Shown here: positions 42,301 through 50,699 of the stretch, piece after piece | Layout of the letters: every line of letters starts with the position of its first letter | How positions within the stretch are numbered: position 1 is the first letter of the stretch | Assembly (NCBI GenBank): GCA_024703855.1 | Contig: CP087965.1 | Location: forward strand, 3,278,001-3,342,000 | Direction of reading: 5' to 3' | From: Polaromonas sp. P2-4 | GTDB lineage: Bacteria > Pseudomonadota > Gammaproteobacteria > Burkholderiales > Burkholderiaceae_C | DNA: 64,000 nucleotides | Made by a program: the position numbers and the translations under genes | Notes under the pieces: generated by a model | The model's input: only the letters and a program-made list of their open reading frames with translations | The model's database searches: none | What the model was told of the DNA's origin: nothing

Positions 42301-44581
42301 TAAAAGTTCGTGGTAGAGCTGGTCCCGGCCGCTCAGGTACTGTTTGGGCCAGTCCACGGCCCGGCTTTGTAGCTTGGCCGCCTCGTGCAGCGTCCAGGCC
42401 GGATCGGCCAGGTGCGGGCGGGCCAGCGCGCACAGGTCGGCCCGGCCGGCGGCAATGATGCTGTTGACATGATCGACTTCGGAAATCGCGCCCACCGCAA
42501 TGGTCTGGATGCCGACCTCGTTACGGATGCGGTCGGCAAACGGCGTCTGGTACATGCGGCCATAGACCGGTTTGGCCTGGCGTGTGGTTTGGCCCGAGGA
42601 CACGTCGATCACGTCGCAGCCCGCCTCCTTGAACAACCGGGCCACCACGATCGCGTCGTCGGGCGTGTTGCCGCCCGGCGCCCAGTCGTGCGCGGAAATG
42701 CGCACGCTCATGGGCAGGTGCGCGGGCCAGACCGCGCGCATGGCGCGAAACACCTCCAGCGGGTAGCGGCAGCGGTTCTCGATGTTGCCGCCGTACTCGT
42801 CGCTGCGCAGATTGGTCAGCGGCGTAATGAAGGCCGACAGCAGGTAGCCGTGCGCGCAGTGCAGCTCCAGCCAGTCGAAACCGGCGGCGGCGGCGCGCCG
42901 GGTGGCGTCCACAAACTGCTGCTTGAGCGCTTCCATGTGGGTGTGCGTCATGGCCTGCGGCGTCTGGTTGCGCTCGCCATAAGGCACGGCGCTGGCCGAC
43001 ATCACCGGCCAGTTTTCATGCGGTCCAGCGGCGGGTAGCGGCTCGTCCATCTCTTCCCAGCCCACCTGGGTCGAGCCCTTGGGGCCGCTGTGGCCGAGCT
43101 GCATGCCGATCTTGGCCGTGCTCTGGCCGTGCACGAAATCCACAATCCGCTTGAAGGCCGCCGTTTGCGCGTCGTTCCACAGCCCGGTGCAGGCCGGCGT
43201 GATGCGGCCCTCGGGATTCGGACTGGTCATCTCCACCATCACCATGGCGGCGCCGCCGAGGCGCGCGCCCCCAGGTGCACCAGATGGAAGTCTTGCGGTA
43301 CGCCGTCGATGGCGCTGTAGGTCGCCATCGGCGAGCAGACAATGCGGTTCTTGAGCTCGGTGCCGCGCACCTTGAACGGCGTCAGCATCGGCGGGACCAC
43401 CGGGCCGCCCGACAGCCAGGCTTCATAGCTTTCGATCCATTTCGCATCGCGCAGCCGCAGGTTCTCGTGGCTGATGCGCTGCGAGCGGGTCAGCAGCGAG
43501 TAGGCGAACTGCTCGATTTCCATGCCGCTGTAGCGGTTCACGTTCTCGAACCATTCGGTGGAGTTGCGCGCGGCGTTCTGGATCTTCAGTACCTCGACGC
43601 TGCGCCGCGCCTCATAAGCCTGCAGCACCTCGTTCACGCCGTGGCCAGAGCTGAACTCGTTGGCCAGATCGATCGCGTCTTCAAGCGCCAACTTGGTGCC
43701 GCTGCCAATCGAGAAATGGGCGGTGTGGGCCGCGTCGCCCATCAGCACGATGGGGACTGGTTTGCCCTGGATGGTTTCGTAATGCACCCAGCGCTCGCAG
43801 ACCACACGCGGAAAACGGATCCAGATGGCCGAGCGCGCACATGCGTGGCATTGTTCATCAGGGCATTGCCGTCGAGGTATTTGGCAAACAGCCGCTCGCA
43901 AAAGGCAATGCCGTCTTCCTGGCTCATCTGGTCCAGGCCATGGGCTTTCCAGACCGCTTCGGGGGTTTCAACGATGAAGGTCGAGGTGTTGTCGTCAAAC
44001 TTGTAGGCATGCGCGGCAAACCAGCCATGCTCGGTTTGCTCAAAGGCAAAGGTGAAGGCGTCAAAGGTCTTGCGCGTGCCCAGCCAGACAAAGCGGCAGG
44101 CGCGCAGTTCGACATCTGGTTGGAAAGTTTCCGCGTAGCGGTTGCGGATGCGGCTGTTTAGGCCGTCGCTGGCAATCACCAGGTCAGCCTGGTACTGCGC
44201 GGCAATGGCCTGATCGTCTTGTACGTCGGTTTCAAACACCAGTTCAACACCCAGTGCCAGGCAGCGCTCTTGCAGGATATTGAGCAGGCGCTTGCGGCCA
44301 ATGCCGCAAAAACCATGGCCGCCCGAGCGCACGCTGCGGCCCTTGAAAAACACCTCGACATCATCCCAGTGGTTGAAGGCATCGCCAATCAGCTGGGCGC
44401 TGACCGGGTCGGCCACGCGCAAATTGCCCAAGGTCTGGTCCGACAGCACCACGCCCCAGCCAAAGGTGTCAAACGGGCGGTTGCGTTCGACCACGGTGAC
44501 CTGATGCGCCGGGTTTTGCAGCTTCATCAACAGGGCGAAATACAAACCTGCGGGACCACCGCCCAGGCAAAGGATGTGCAT
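42247..44581 (-). CDS. Bifunctional 2-aminobenzoyl-CoA (or salicylyl-CoA) hydroxylase/reductase, two frameshifts
   Basis: A fusion of about 778 residues. The N-terminal half is an FAD aromatic monooxygenase ([30 protein letters not shown], and the FAD-contact [25 protein letters not shown]); the C-terminal half is an Old-Yellow-Enzyme-like FMN reductase ([67 protein letters not shown]). Known enzymes of this architecture hydroxylate and partly reduce 2-aminobenzoyl-CoA or 5-hydroxylate salicylyl-CoA. Shifts near 43850 and 43262. First gene of the operon. Confidence 0.9.
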
Positions 44582-44614
44582 GAGATGCGTACTTTTTAGA
44601 TTAATCTGACCTTA

Positions 44615-44643
44615 ATTGTTTAGGTTTAAACTAAATTCGTCAA
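44615..44643 (-). promoter_or_regulatory. Promoter and probable MarR operator of the aromatic-CoA operon
   Basis: On the minus strand TTGACG (44643-44638) and AACAAT (44620-44615) are 17 bases apart. The spacer is almost filled by the imperfect palindrome TTTAGGTTTAAACTAAA (44619-44635, 15 of 17 symmetric). A repressor bound there would block RNA polymerase. Confidence 0.65.
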
Positions 44644-44716
44644 GTGAATATTCCCCAATGCCGAAAACGGCGCTTTGTGGGAAATAGAAAAATGGCAGGC
44701 CGGAGGGTCGGCCTAA

Positions 44717-44875
44717 GGGCTCGTTCTGGAATAAGTTGTGCATTTGGCCGTCGGATTCGGGATGCGATGCTAGGCGCGGGGTGCGCCGTGTGGCCAGGCC
44801 ACACAAGCGACTCGCAACAACGCAGCGCGCCCGAAGCTGGCGAGCAAAATGTGCAACTTGTTTCTGAACGAGTCC
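44717..44875. repeat. 159-bp gapless imperfect palindrome
   Basis: The outer arms GGGCTCGTTCTGGAATAAGT and the inverse of CTTGTTTCTGAACGAGTCC, the intermediate TTCGGG words, and the centre GTGTGGCC-A-GGCCACAC are all symmetric about base 44796. The whole element can fold into one long hairpin. It lies between divergently placed promoters of the hydroxylase gene and the end of the dioxygenase gene; no coding function is supported. Confidence 0.8.
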
Positions 44876-44881
44876 TCAACC

Positions 44882-45629
44882 TCAAGGGGCCTGAAAACCC
44901 GCCGCCCGGTAAGTGAGCACCAGCGTATCCCGGAACCCTTTTTCTGTCTGGCCGTCGGCTGGCAGGATGGGCGTGGTTTCGTGAATCACCCGTGCGTCGT
45001 CGAGCAGCAGGGCGGTCAAAGGCTCCTGCATGACAAAGCGTATGCCGTGCGGCCCGTTGGCATCAAAGACGCGGGTCTCGCCGCCCTTGACGCCTTGGCG
45101 CGCGACCATCAGCACCACCACAAAGTCCACACCGTCGCGGTGCGCCCTCCGGCGTGGGGCGGCCTACGCCACCGGCGGTGTCAATGCGGAACTGGTGGGC
45201 CTCGATATGCCAGCGCGGCACGGGGTGAACCTGCGCAAACAAGCGCCCCAGACTGGCCAGCAAGTCGGTCCAGGCGGGCGCCTTGGCCACGGCGGGTTCG
45301 ATCGGGTCAAACCAGCGTTCGAAGCCGCCGTGCAGGGCGTTGTAATCGGTCGGCTGCCAGTGGGCCCGGTGCGGCGTTGGCGTGAGTGTGCCGTCGGCCA
45401 GGTCCTGAATAAAGCAGGCATGGCGGCGCTTGCGGTAATGCCCGCCATCCTTGAGGTGGGCATCGGGCGGCAGCCGGTTCCAGGAGTCGGTCAGCTGCAT
45501 CCAGCCCTGTAGCCACTGCGGTGTGGGAAGTTGCAGGCTGGTGGCAAAGTCGGCCGGCAAGAGCAGGCTCAGGCCGTCCTGGCGAAGCGCCTGATCGGCG
45601 GGTTTTTGAACAGTGGCGATATTGAACAT
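44882..45629 (-). CDS. 2OG-Fe dioxygenase family protein, one frameshift
   Basis: A non-heme iron protein of about 250 residues resembling the 2OG-Fe_Oxy_2 family (PF10014). The iron-ligand set is visible as HRDGVDFVVV (His and Asp) and RVIHETTPI (distal His), with a late Arg in RDTLVLTYR. A shift near 45145 lies just before the HxD motif. Substrate unknown; family members hydroxylate small molecules such as amino acids. It stands alone, convergent with nothing, and starts opposite to the DUF1840 gene. Confidence 0.78.
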
Positions 45630-45778
45630 GCTGCCTATTTTGCTCGACCCTGCAACCCTTCGCCGGACAACCCGCTGAAGGCCTGTTTAGGCACTGAAAA
45701 ATTGATGACACGCCCTAGAGACAGAGGACAAAAATCGACTCACAATGAATGGCATGTCAATAATCAGAGGAGCCTTTC

Positions 45779-46069
45779 ATGCTGTACAAATTCAAATCCA
45801 AAGACACGGGCGACTTGATCATGCTGGAGGTGAACGGCCGCCGCGTGCTTGAAATCATTGGCAAAAATGCCGGGCCCAAAGGCATCATCCTGCCAGAGCA
45901 GATGCCCGCAGCCATCAAGGCGCTGCAGGACGCCATGGCGCAGGAGGAAGCAAGCGAGGAAGAGGTGGTCAGTGTCGATGGGCTGAGCCTGCGCCAGCGC
46001 GCCAGGCCTTTCGTCGAGATGCTGCAGCACAACTACAAGTCCGGCCATGAGGTGGTCTGGGGCGTCTAG
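45779..46069 (+). CDS. DUF1840 domain protein
   Basis: An intact 96-residue acidic protein (MLYKFKSKDTGDLIMLEVNGRRVLEIIGK, KGIILPEQMPAAIKALQDAM, RARPFVEMLQHNYKSGHEVVWGV). It matches DUF1840, conserved in betaproteobacteria with unknown function. GAGGAGCC precedes the ATG. Divergent from the dioxygenase gene; the 149-base gap carries its promoter, not resolved. Confidence 0.85.
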   Translation: MLYKFKSKDTGDLIMLEVNGRRVLEIIGKNAGPKGIILPEQMPAAIKALQDAMAQEEASEEEVVSVDGLSLRQRARPFVEMLQHNYKSGHEVVWGV

Positions 46070-46121
46070 ATTCGCCCCCAACACTCAAAGACCCCAAAGC
46101 GATGGCAGGTGCTTCCTGCGT

Positions 46122-46174
46122 TAGGGCCTGCTCACGCTAAAACGCATCTCCCGTTTTAGTGTGAACAGGCCCTA
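46122..46174. terminator. Long interrupted hairpin between convergent genes
   Basis: TAGGGCCTG/CAGGCCCTA (46122-46130 with 46166-46174) outside and CTAAAACG/CGTTTTAG (46137-46144 with 46152-46159) inside, with CAC/GTG between. It lies between the DUF1840 gene and the convergent Bug gene and includes the Bug stop codon. No T-run, but probably ends both transcripts. Confidence 0.6.
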
Positions 46175-47180
46175 GTCGACCTTGGCGCCAGAAACCTTCA
46201 CCACCTGGGCCCACTTCTTGTGCTCGGCATTGATGAAGGCGCTGAACTGCTGCGGCGTGTTGCCGCCGGGGATGGCGCCTTGCGCCAGCAGTTTTTCCTT
46301 GATGGCCGGCGTGTTCAGCGACTTGGCGACTTCCTGCTGAATGCGGTTGACGATGTCGGGCGGCGTGCCCGCAGGGGCCAGCAGGCCAAACCATGAGCTG
46401 GCATCAAAGCCCTTCAGCGGGCCAGCCTCCGCCACCGTGGGCGTATCGGGCAGGGCCGCAGACCGCTGCGCACTGGTCACCGCGAAGGCCTTGAGCTTGC
46501 CCCCTTGATCTGCGGCAGGGCCGAGGGCAGGTTGTCAAACATCACATCCACATTGCCGCCGACAAGATCCAGCATGGCCGGGCCGGAGCCACGGTAAGGA
46601 ATGTGCGGCATGAAAGTTCCGGTCATGCTCTTGAACAGCTCTCCCGCCAGATGAATCGACGTGCCGTTGCCGCTGGATGCCATGCTCAACTTCCCTGGAT
46701 TGGCTTTGGCGTACTTGACGAAGTCGGCGACGTTGTTGATGTTCAGCGCGGCTGCCTTGTCAGCGTTCATGACCATGACGTTGGGAACCCCCGCCACCAG
46801 CGTGATGGGCGAGAAATCCTTTTGCGAGTCAAACGGCATCTTGCTGTAAAGCGCCTTGTTGATGCTGTGCGTACCCACCGTTCCCATGAGCAGCGTGTAC
46901 CCGTCGGCAGGCGACTTGGCCACCAGGTCGGCACCAATGTTGCCGCCCGCCCCGCGCGGTTCTCAACCACAAACGGCTGGCCAAAGGCTTTGGCGAGTTC
47001 AGGCGCCATCGCACGGGCCAGGATGTCGGTGGTGCCACCGGGGGCAAAAGGCACCACGATCTTGACCGGTTTGGTCGGCCAGGGGCTTTGCGCCGCGGCA
47101 GAGGTTGCTATAAAAATAGTAGCTGCTAACGCCCGTACAAGAAGGGCTGCAATGCTATTTGGCTTAAGAAAATGCTTCAA
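46172..47180 (-). CDS. Bug/TctC family tripartite tricarboxylate transporter binding protein, two frameshifts
   Basis: A periplasmic binding protein of about 335 residues: signal peptide, then [20 protein letters not shown], the ligand loop [13 protein letters not shown] and [19 protein letters not shown], ending [19 protein letters not shown]. Shifts near 46950 and 46495. The signal-peptide codons ([21 protein letters not shown]) coincide with a dispersed-repeat copy at 47107-47160. No TctA/TctB membrane genes are nearby, as is common for orphan Bug proteins. Confidence 0.88.
47107..47160 (+). repeat. Dispersed repeat copy in the Bug signal-peptide codons
   Basis: GCTATAAAAATAGTAGCTGCTAACGCCCGTACAAGAAGGGC... 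has the same arrangement as intergenic copies and encodes the hydrophobic core of a signal peptide on the minus strand. Confidence 0.7.
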
Positions 47181-47263
47181 AGCGGTCTCCGGTGAGGTTT
47201 TTGAGCAGCGGGGTGCGCTGCATTCAGAGAAAGATACCGCGCCCCAACGTGTGGCTCAAGAGG

Positions 47264-47340
47264 GTTAAACCTAGAAACAGCAGTTGACCGCTTGCCAACT
47301 TCGGATAAGCCGCATCCAACTGCCGTTTCTAGGTTAATCC
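47264..47340. repeat. Inverted repeat upstream of the first Bug gene
   Basis: AACCTAGAAACAGCAGTTG (47268-47286) pairs with CAACTGCCGTTTCTAGGTT (47317-47335) with a single mismatch, 30 bases apart. A possible regulator site or small mobile repeat. Confidence 0.6.
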
Positions 47341-47347
47341 GGGTATG

Positions 47348-47378
47348 AAAAAGCCGCCGGGCGGTGGCCGGGCGGCTT
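47348..47378 (-). terminator. Rho-independent terminator of the second Bug gene
   Basis: On the minus strand AAGCCGCC...GGCGGCTT followed by TTT, 20 bases after the stop at 47398. Confidence 0.78.
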
Positions 47379-47397
47379 GGGATGAGATCAGCGCAGT

Positions 47398-48384
47398 TTA
47401 GTCGGCGAACTTGCCGGCCGCTTCAATCACGGGTTTGAGTTTGGCAATCTCGGCCGTCACGAAGGCCTTGTGTGCGGCGGGTTCGACCCGCTTGTCAGTC
47501 ACCACCACGGCGCCCAGGCCTTCCTGCTTTTTGATGAAGTCAGGGTCTTTCAAGGCCACTTTGAGTGCGGCATTGATTTGGGCCAGCACGGCCGGTGGCG
47601 TGCCCTTGGGTGCGTACAGACCGTGCCAGATCGTCAGCTCAAAGCCCTTCAGGCCCATTTCCTGCAGCGTGGGGAGGTCCTTGAGCAGCTTGTTGCCAGA
47701 GAGCGGCTTGGCGGTCGTCACGGCAAAGGCCTTGACGCGGCCGGCTTCGATCTGGCCGGTGGTGTTGGTGGTCTGGTCGCACATCAAGTCCACCTGGCCG
47801 CCGACCAGCGCGTTCATGGCCGGCGCGGTGCCGCCGAACGGGATGGTGGTCATGGCTTCATTGGCCTTGATGGCTGATTGCCACATCAGCCCGCACAAGT
47901 GCGAGGCAGAACCCAGGCCGGCGTGGGCGATGTTCAGTTTGCCGGCATTGGCCTTGATGTAGTTTTCAAAGTCGCGGTAGGTGTTGGCCGGCAACTGGGG
48001 CTTGCCGATCAGCGTCATCGGCACTTCGTTGATCATGCCGACGTATTCGAAATCATCCAGAGGCTTGTAAGACAGCTTGCGGTACAGGGCAGGCGCGGAA
48101 GCCATGCCGATGTGGTGCAGCAGCAGTGTGTGGCCGTCGGGTGCTGCCTTGGCGACTTTGGCCGCGCCAATCGTGCCACCGGCACCACCGACGTTTTCCA
48201 CGACAAAATTGGCACCGCCGCCCATGGATTTGCGCATGGCTTCGGCCAAGTCATGGGCCACGCGGTCGGTCGGGCCGCCGGCCGCAAAAGGCACCACAAA
48301 CGAGATGGGCTTGGAGCCGGGAAAGGTTTGGGCGTTGGCAAAGATGGCCGTTACAGCGGCGGCCAAGACTAACAGGCGTTTCAT
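47398..48384 (-). CDS. Bug/TctC family substrate-binding protein
   Basis: An intact 328-residue periplasmic protein: signal MKRLLVLAAAVTAIFANA, then KPISFVVPFAAGGPTDRVAHDL, GGAGGTIGAAKVAKAAPDGHT, AHAGLGSASHLCG and TTIPFGGTAPAMNALVGGQVD. Same family as the neighbour but only distantly similar, so not a recent duplicate. Has its own terminator. Substrate (a carboxylate) unknown. Confidence 0.92.
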   Translation of the reverse strand: MKRLLVLAAAVTAIFANAQTFPGSKPISFVVPFAAGGPTDRVAHDLAEAMRKSMGGGANFVVENVGGAGGTIGAAKVAKAAPDGHTLLLHHIGMASAPALYRKLSYKPLDDFEYVGMINEVPMTLIGKPQLPANTYRDFENYIKANAGKLNIAHAGLGSASHLCGLMWQSAIKANEAMTTIPFGGTAPAMNALVGGQVDLMCDQTTNTTGQIEAGRVKAFAVTTAKPLSGNKLLKDLPTLQEMGLKGFELTIWHGLYAPKGTPPAVLAQINAALKVALKDPDFIKKQEGLGAVVVTDKRVEPAAHKAFVTAEIAKLKPVIEAAGKFAD

Positions 48385-48473
48385 GAGCGTCTCCTTAAAT
48401 CAAGACGCAAAGTGTACGGCTGGCTTGCCCCGGCCGCATCGTGGAACTACGTAAGGGCAATCCCCTTCAGTGT

Positions 48474-48500
48474 TCTTTGAGTGCTTTTTTTATTTGTAGC
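48474..48500 (+). repeat. Partial dispersed repeat at the 3' end of the PaaK-like gene
   Basis: TTTGAGTGCTTTTTTTATTTGTAGC resembles the start of the copy at 5152-5175 (TTTGAGTGCTATCAAATAAATAGC). It supplies the TAA stop of the PaaK-like ligase. The rest of 48385-48489 shows no gene. Confidence 0.5.
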
Positions 48501-49746
48501 TTCGGGCATCTTCAATGACTTTGCCGTCGTTGGGTAGACTCCCTGGAGCCAGCAGTTCCACGGTGCCGCGCAGCTTGGTGACATCGCGGATGGCTTCACC
48601 GATGCGCTGGTCCAGCCCCGCATGGGGCGATGCTGTCTCGACCTGGAAGGTCATGCTGTCGTTGGCCATCTCGCCGCTGACCACCAGCCTGGCCTTGAGC
48701 ACTTCGGGGAAGCGCCGTGCAATGTCGGCCACCTGGCCCGGATGCACAAACATGCCGCGGACCTTGGCGGTCTGGTCGGCCCGGCCCATCCAGCCCTTGA
48801 TGCGTGCATTGGTGCGCCCGCTCGGGCAGCTGCCCGGCAGTATGGCCGACAGGTCGCCCGTGCCAAAGCGGATCAGCGGGTAGTCGGGGTTGAGCGTGGT
48901 CACCACGAGCTCGCCCACCTCGCCCTCGGCCACCGGGTCGCCCGTGCCGGGACGAACGATTTCAACGATCACACCTTCATCCAGCACCAGCCCTTCACGC
49001 GCTTCGGTTTCATAGGCAATCAGGCCCAGGTCAGCCGACGCATAACACTGGTAGCCGGTTATGCCGCGCTCGGCCAGCCAGTCGCGCAGGCTGGGCGGGA
49101 AAGCCTCTGCCGAGACCAGCGCCTTGGTGACCGTGGGCAGGGCCACACCCATCTCGGCCGCCTTGTCGACAATGATTTTCAAAAACTTGGTGTGCCGATA
49201 TAGCCTGCCGGCCTTAATTCGGCCATGGCGTGCACCTGTTGCTCGGTCTGCCCGGTGCCACCGGGAAACACGGTGCAGCCCAGCGCATGGGCACCGCTTT
49301 CCATCATGGAGCCGGCGGGGACAAAGTGGTAGCTGAAGCTGTTGTGAATCAGCTCGCCCGGACGAAACCCGGCGGCAAACAGCGCGTGCCAGGCGCCAGT
49401 AGTCTTTGCGCGTGCCTTCGGGCTCGTAAATCGTGCCGGGGCTGGCAAACACATGGGGCATGTGGGCGCCGTAACGCAGTGCGCTGAAACCACCAAATAC
49501 GTCTTTGGCATCCCCCGACTGACGCAGTGCCTGCTGGCGCTGCAGCAGCTCATGCTTGCGGGTGACCGGCAGGCCTGCCAGCGCCGCGCGCGAGTTGATG
49601 GCGCTGCTGTCCACGCCCTTGAGGATGGCGGCAAAGGCGGGCGTGTGCGTTTGCGCATGGGCAATTTGCTGCGGCAGGGCGGCCAGCAGGGCGGCTTCAC
49701 GTTCGGCGGGCGAACGGGTTTCCAAGGTGTCAAAAAATGCGCTCAT
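48490..49746 (-). CDS. Phenylacetate-CoA ligase-like (PaaK family) protein, two compensating frameshifts
   Basis: An AMP-forming ligase of about 419 residues. YGAHMPHVFASPGTIYEPEG, CYASADLGLIAYE and the adenylate site YPLIRFGTGDLSAI fit the PaaK family. Between about 49400 and 49190 the open frame is out of register; the neighbouring frame encodes ALFAAGFRPGELIHNSFSYH and GSMMESGAHALGCTVFPGG, the expected sequence. The ATG at 49746 has AGGAG eight bases upstream. Last gene of the Liv-type operon; it likely activates the acid imported by that system. Confidence 0.86.
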   Translation of the reverse strand: MSAFFDTLETRSPAEREAALLAALPQQIAHAQTHTPAFAAILKGVDSSAINSRAALAGLPVTRKHELLQRQQALRQSGDAKDVFGGFSALRYGAHMPHVFASPGTIYEPEGTRKDYWRLARAVCRRVSSGRADSQQLQLPLCPRRLHDGKRCPCAGLHRVSRWHRADRATGARHGRIKAGRLYRHTKFLKIIVDKAAEMGVALPTVTKALVSAEAFPPSLRDWLAERGITGYQCYASADLGLIAYETEAREGLVLDEGVIVEIVRPGTGDPVAEGEVGELVVTTLNPDYPLIRFGTGDLSAILPGSCPSGRTNARIKGWMGRADQTAKVRGMFVHPGQVADIARRFPEVLKARLVVSGEMANDSMTFQVETASPHAGLDQRIGEAIRDVTKLRGTVELLAPGSLPNDGKVIEDARSYK

Positions 49747-49766
49747 GGGTGTGCTCCTTAACAGGG

Positions 49767-50588
49767 TCAAGCCAGCCAGCGCTTGCGGCGCTTGTAGCTT
49801 TTCACGTCCTTGAAGCTCTTGCGCTCGCCGCCCCCCACGCCCAGGTAAAACTCTTTCACGTCTTCATTGTTGGCCAGGTCGCTGGCGGCGCTGTCCATGA
49901 CGACGCGGCCGCTTTCCATGATGTAGCCGTAGTCGGCGTATTTCAGGGCCATGTTGGTGTTTTGCTCGGCCAGCAAAAAGGTGACTTTTTCACGGGTGTT
50001 GAGGTCTTTCACAATGTTGAAAACCTCTTCAACAATTTGCGGCGCCAGGCCCATGGAAGGCTCGTCGAGCAACACCATGGTGGGGCTGGCCATCAGTGCG
50101 CGGCCAATTGCGCACATCTGCTGTTCGCCGCCCGAGGTGTAGGCCGCCTGAGACGTGCGCCGGGTTTTCAGGCGCGGGAAGTAGTTGTAGACCTTCTCCA
50201 GGTTGGCTGCCACTTCAGCCTTGCTGTCGCGTGTGTAAGCGCCCGTCAGCAGGTTTTCCTCGATGGTCAGGTGGGCAAAGCAGTGCCGGCCTTCCATGAC
50301 CTGCACCACGCCGCGCTGCACCAGGTCGGCCGGGGAGAGGTTTTCAATGCGCTCGCCACGCAGCTCGATCGAGCCCTTGGTGACCTCACCACGCTCGCCC
50401 TTGAGCAGGTTGGAGATGGCGCGCAAAGTCGTGGTTTTGCCGGCACCATTGCCACCCAGGATGGCGACAATGCGGCCCTGGGGCACTTGGAGCGAAACGC
50501 CCTTGAGCACCAGGATCACATGGTTGTAGATAACCTCAATGCCGTTGACATTAAGAACGATGCTTGGGACGATGTTTGAGTCGCTCAT
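49767..50588 (-). CDS. livF: Branched-chain amino acid-type ABC transporter ATPase LivF
   Basis: An intact ~273-residue ATPase: Walker A GGNGAGKTTT, signature TSGGEQQMCAIGRAL, Walker B MVLLDEPSMGLAP, typical of LivF. It has a basic C-terminal tail (KRRKRWLA). I use the ATG at 50588 (MSDSNIVPS). It pairs with LivG; membrane and binding components are encoded upstream on the same strand. Confidence 0.9.
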   Translation of the reverse strand: MSDSNIVPSIVLNVNGIEVIYNHVILVLKGVSLQVPQGRIVAILGGNGAGKTTTLRAISNLLKGERGEVTKGSIELRGERIENLSPADLVQRGVVQVMEGRHCFAHLTIEENLLTGAYTRDSKAEVAANLEKVYNYFPRLKTRRTSQAAYTSGGEQQMCAIGRALMASPTMVLLDEPSMGLAPQIVEEVFNIVKDLNTREKVTFLLAEQNTNMALKYADYGYIMESGRVVMDSAASDLANNEDVKEFYLGVGGGERKSFKDVKSYKRRKRWLA

Positions 50589-50699
50589 AGGGGTGTATCC
50601 ATTTAAACCAACTGAAAGGGCAGCCACACTGGCCTTTCAGTTGGCGGCTCGTGGGAGCCGGTGCCACCCCTTGCGTTTGGCGCAAGGGTGGGGTTACTT

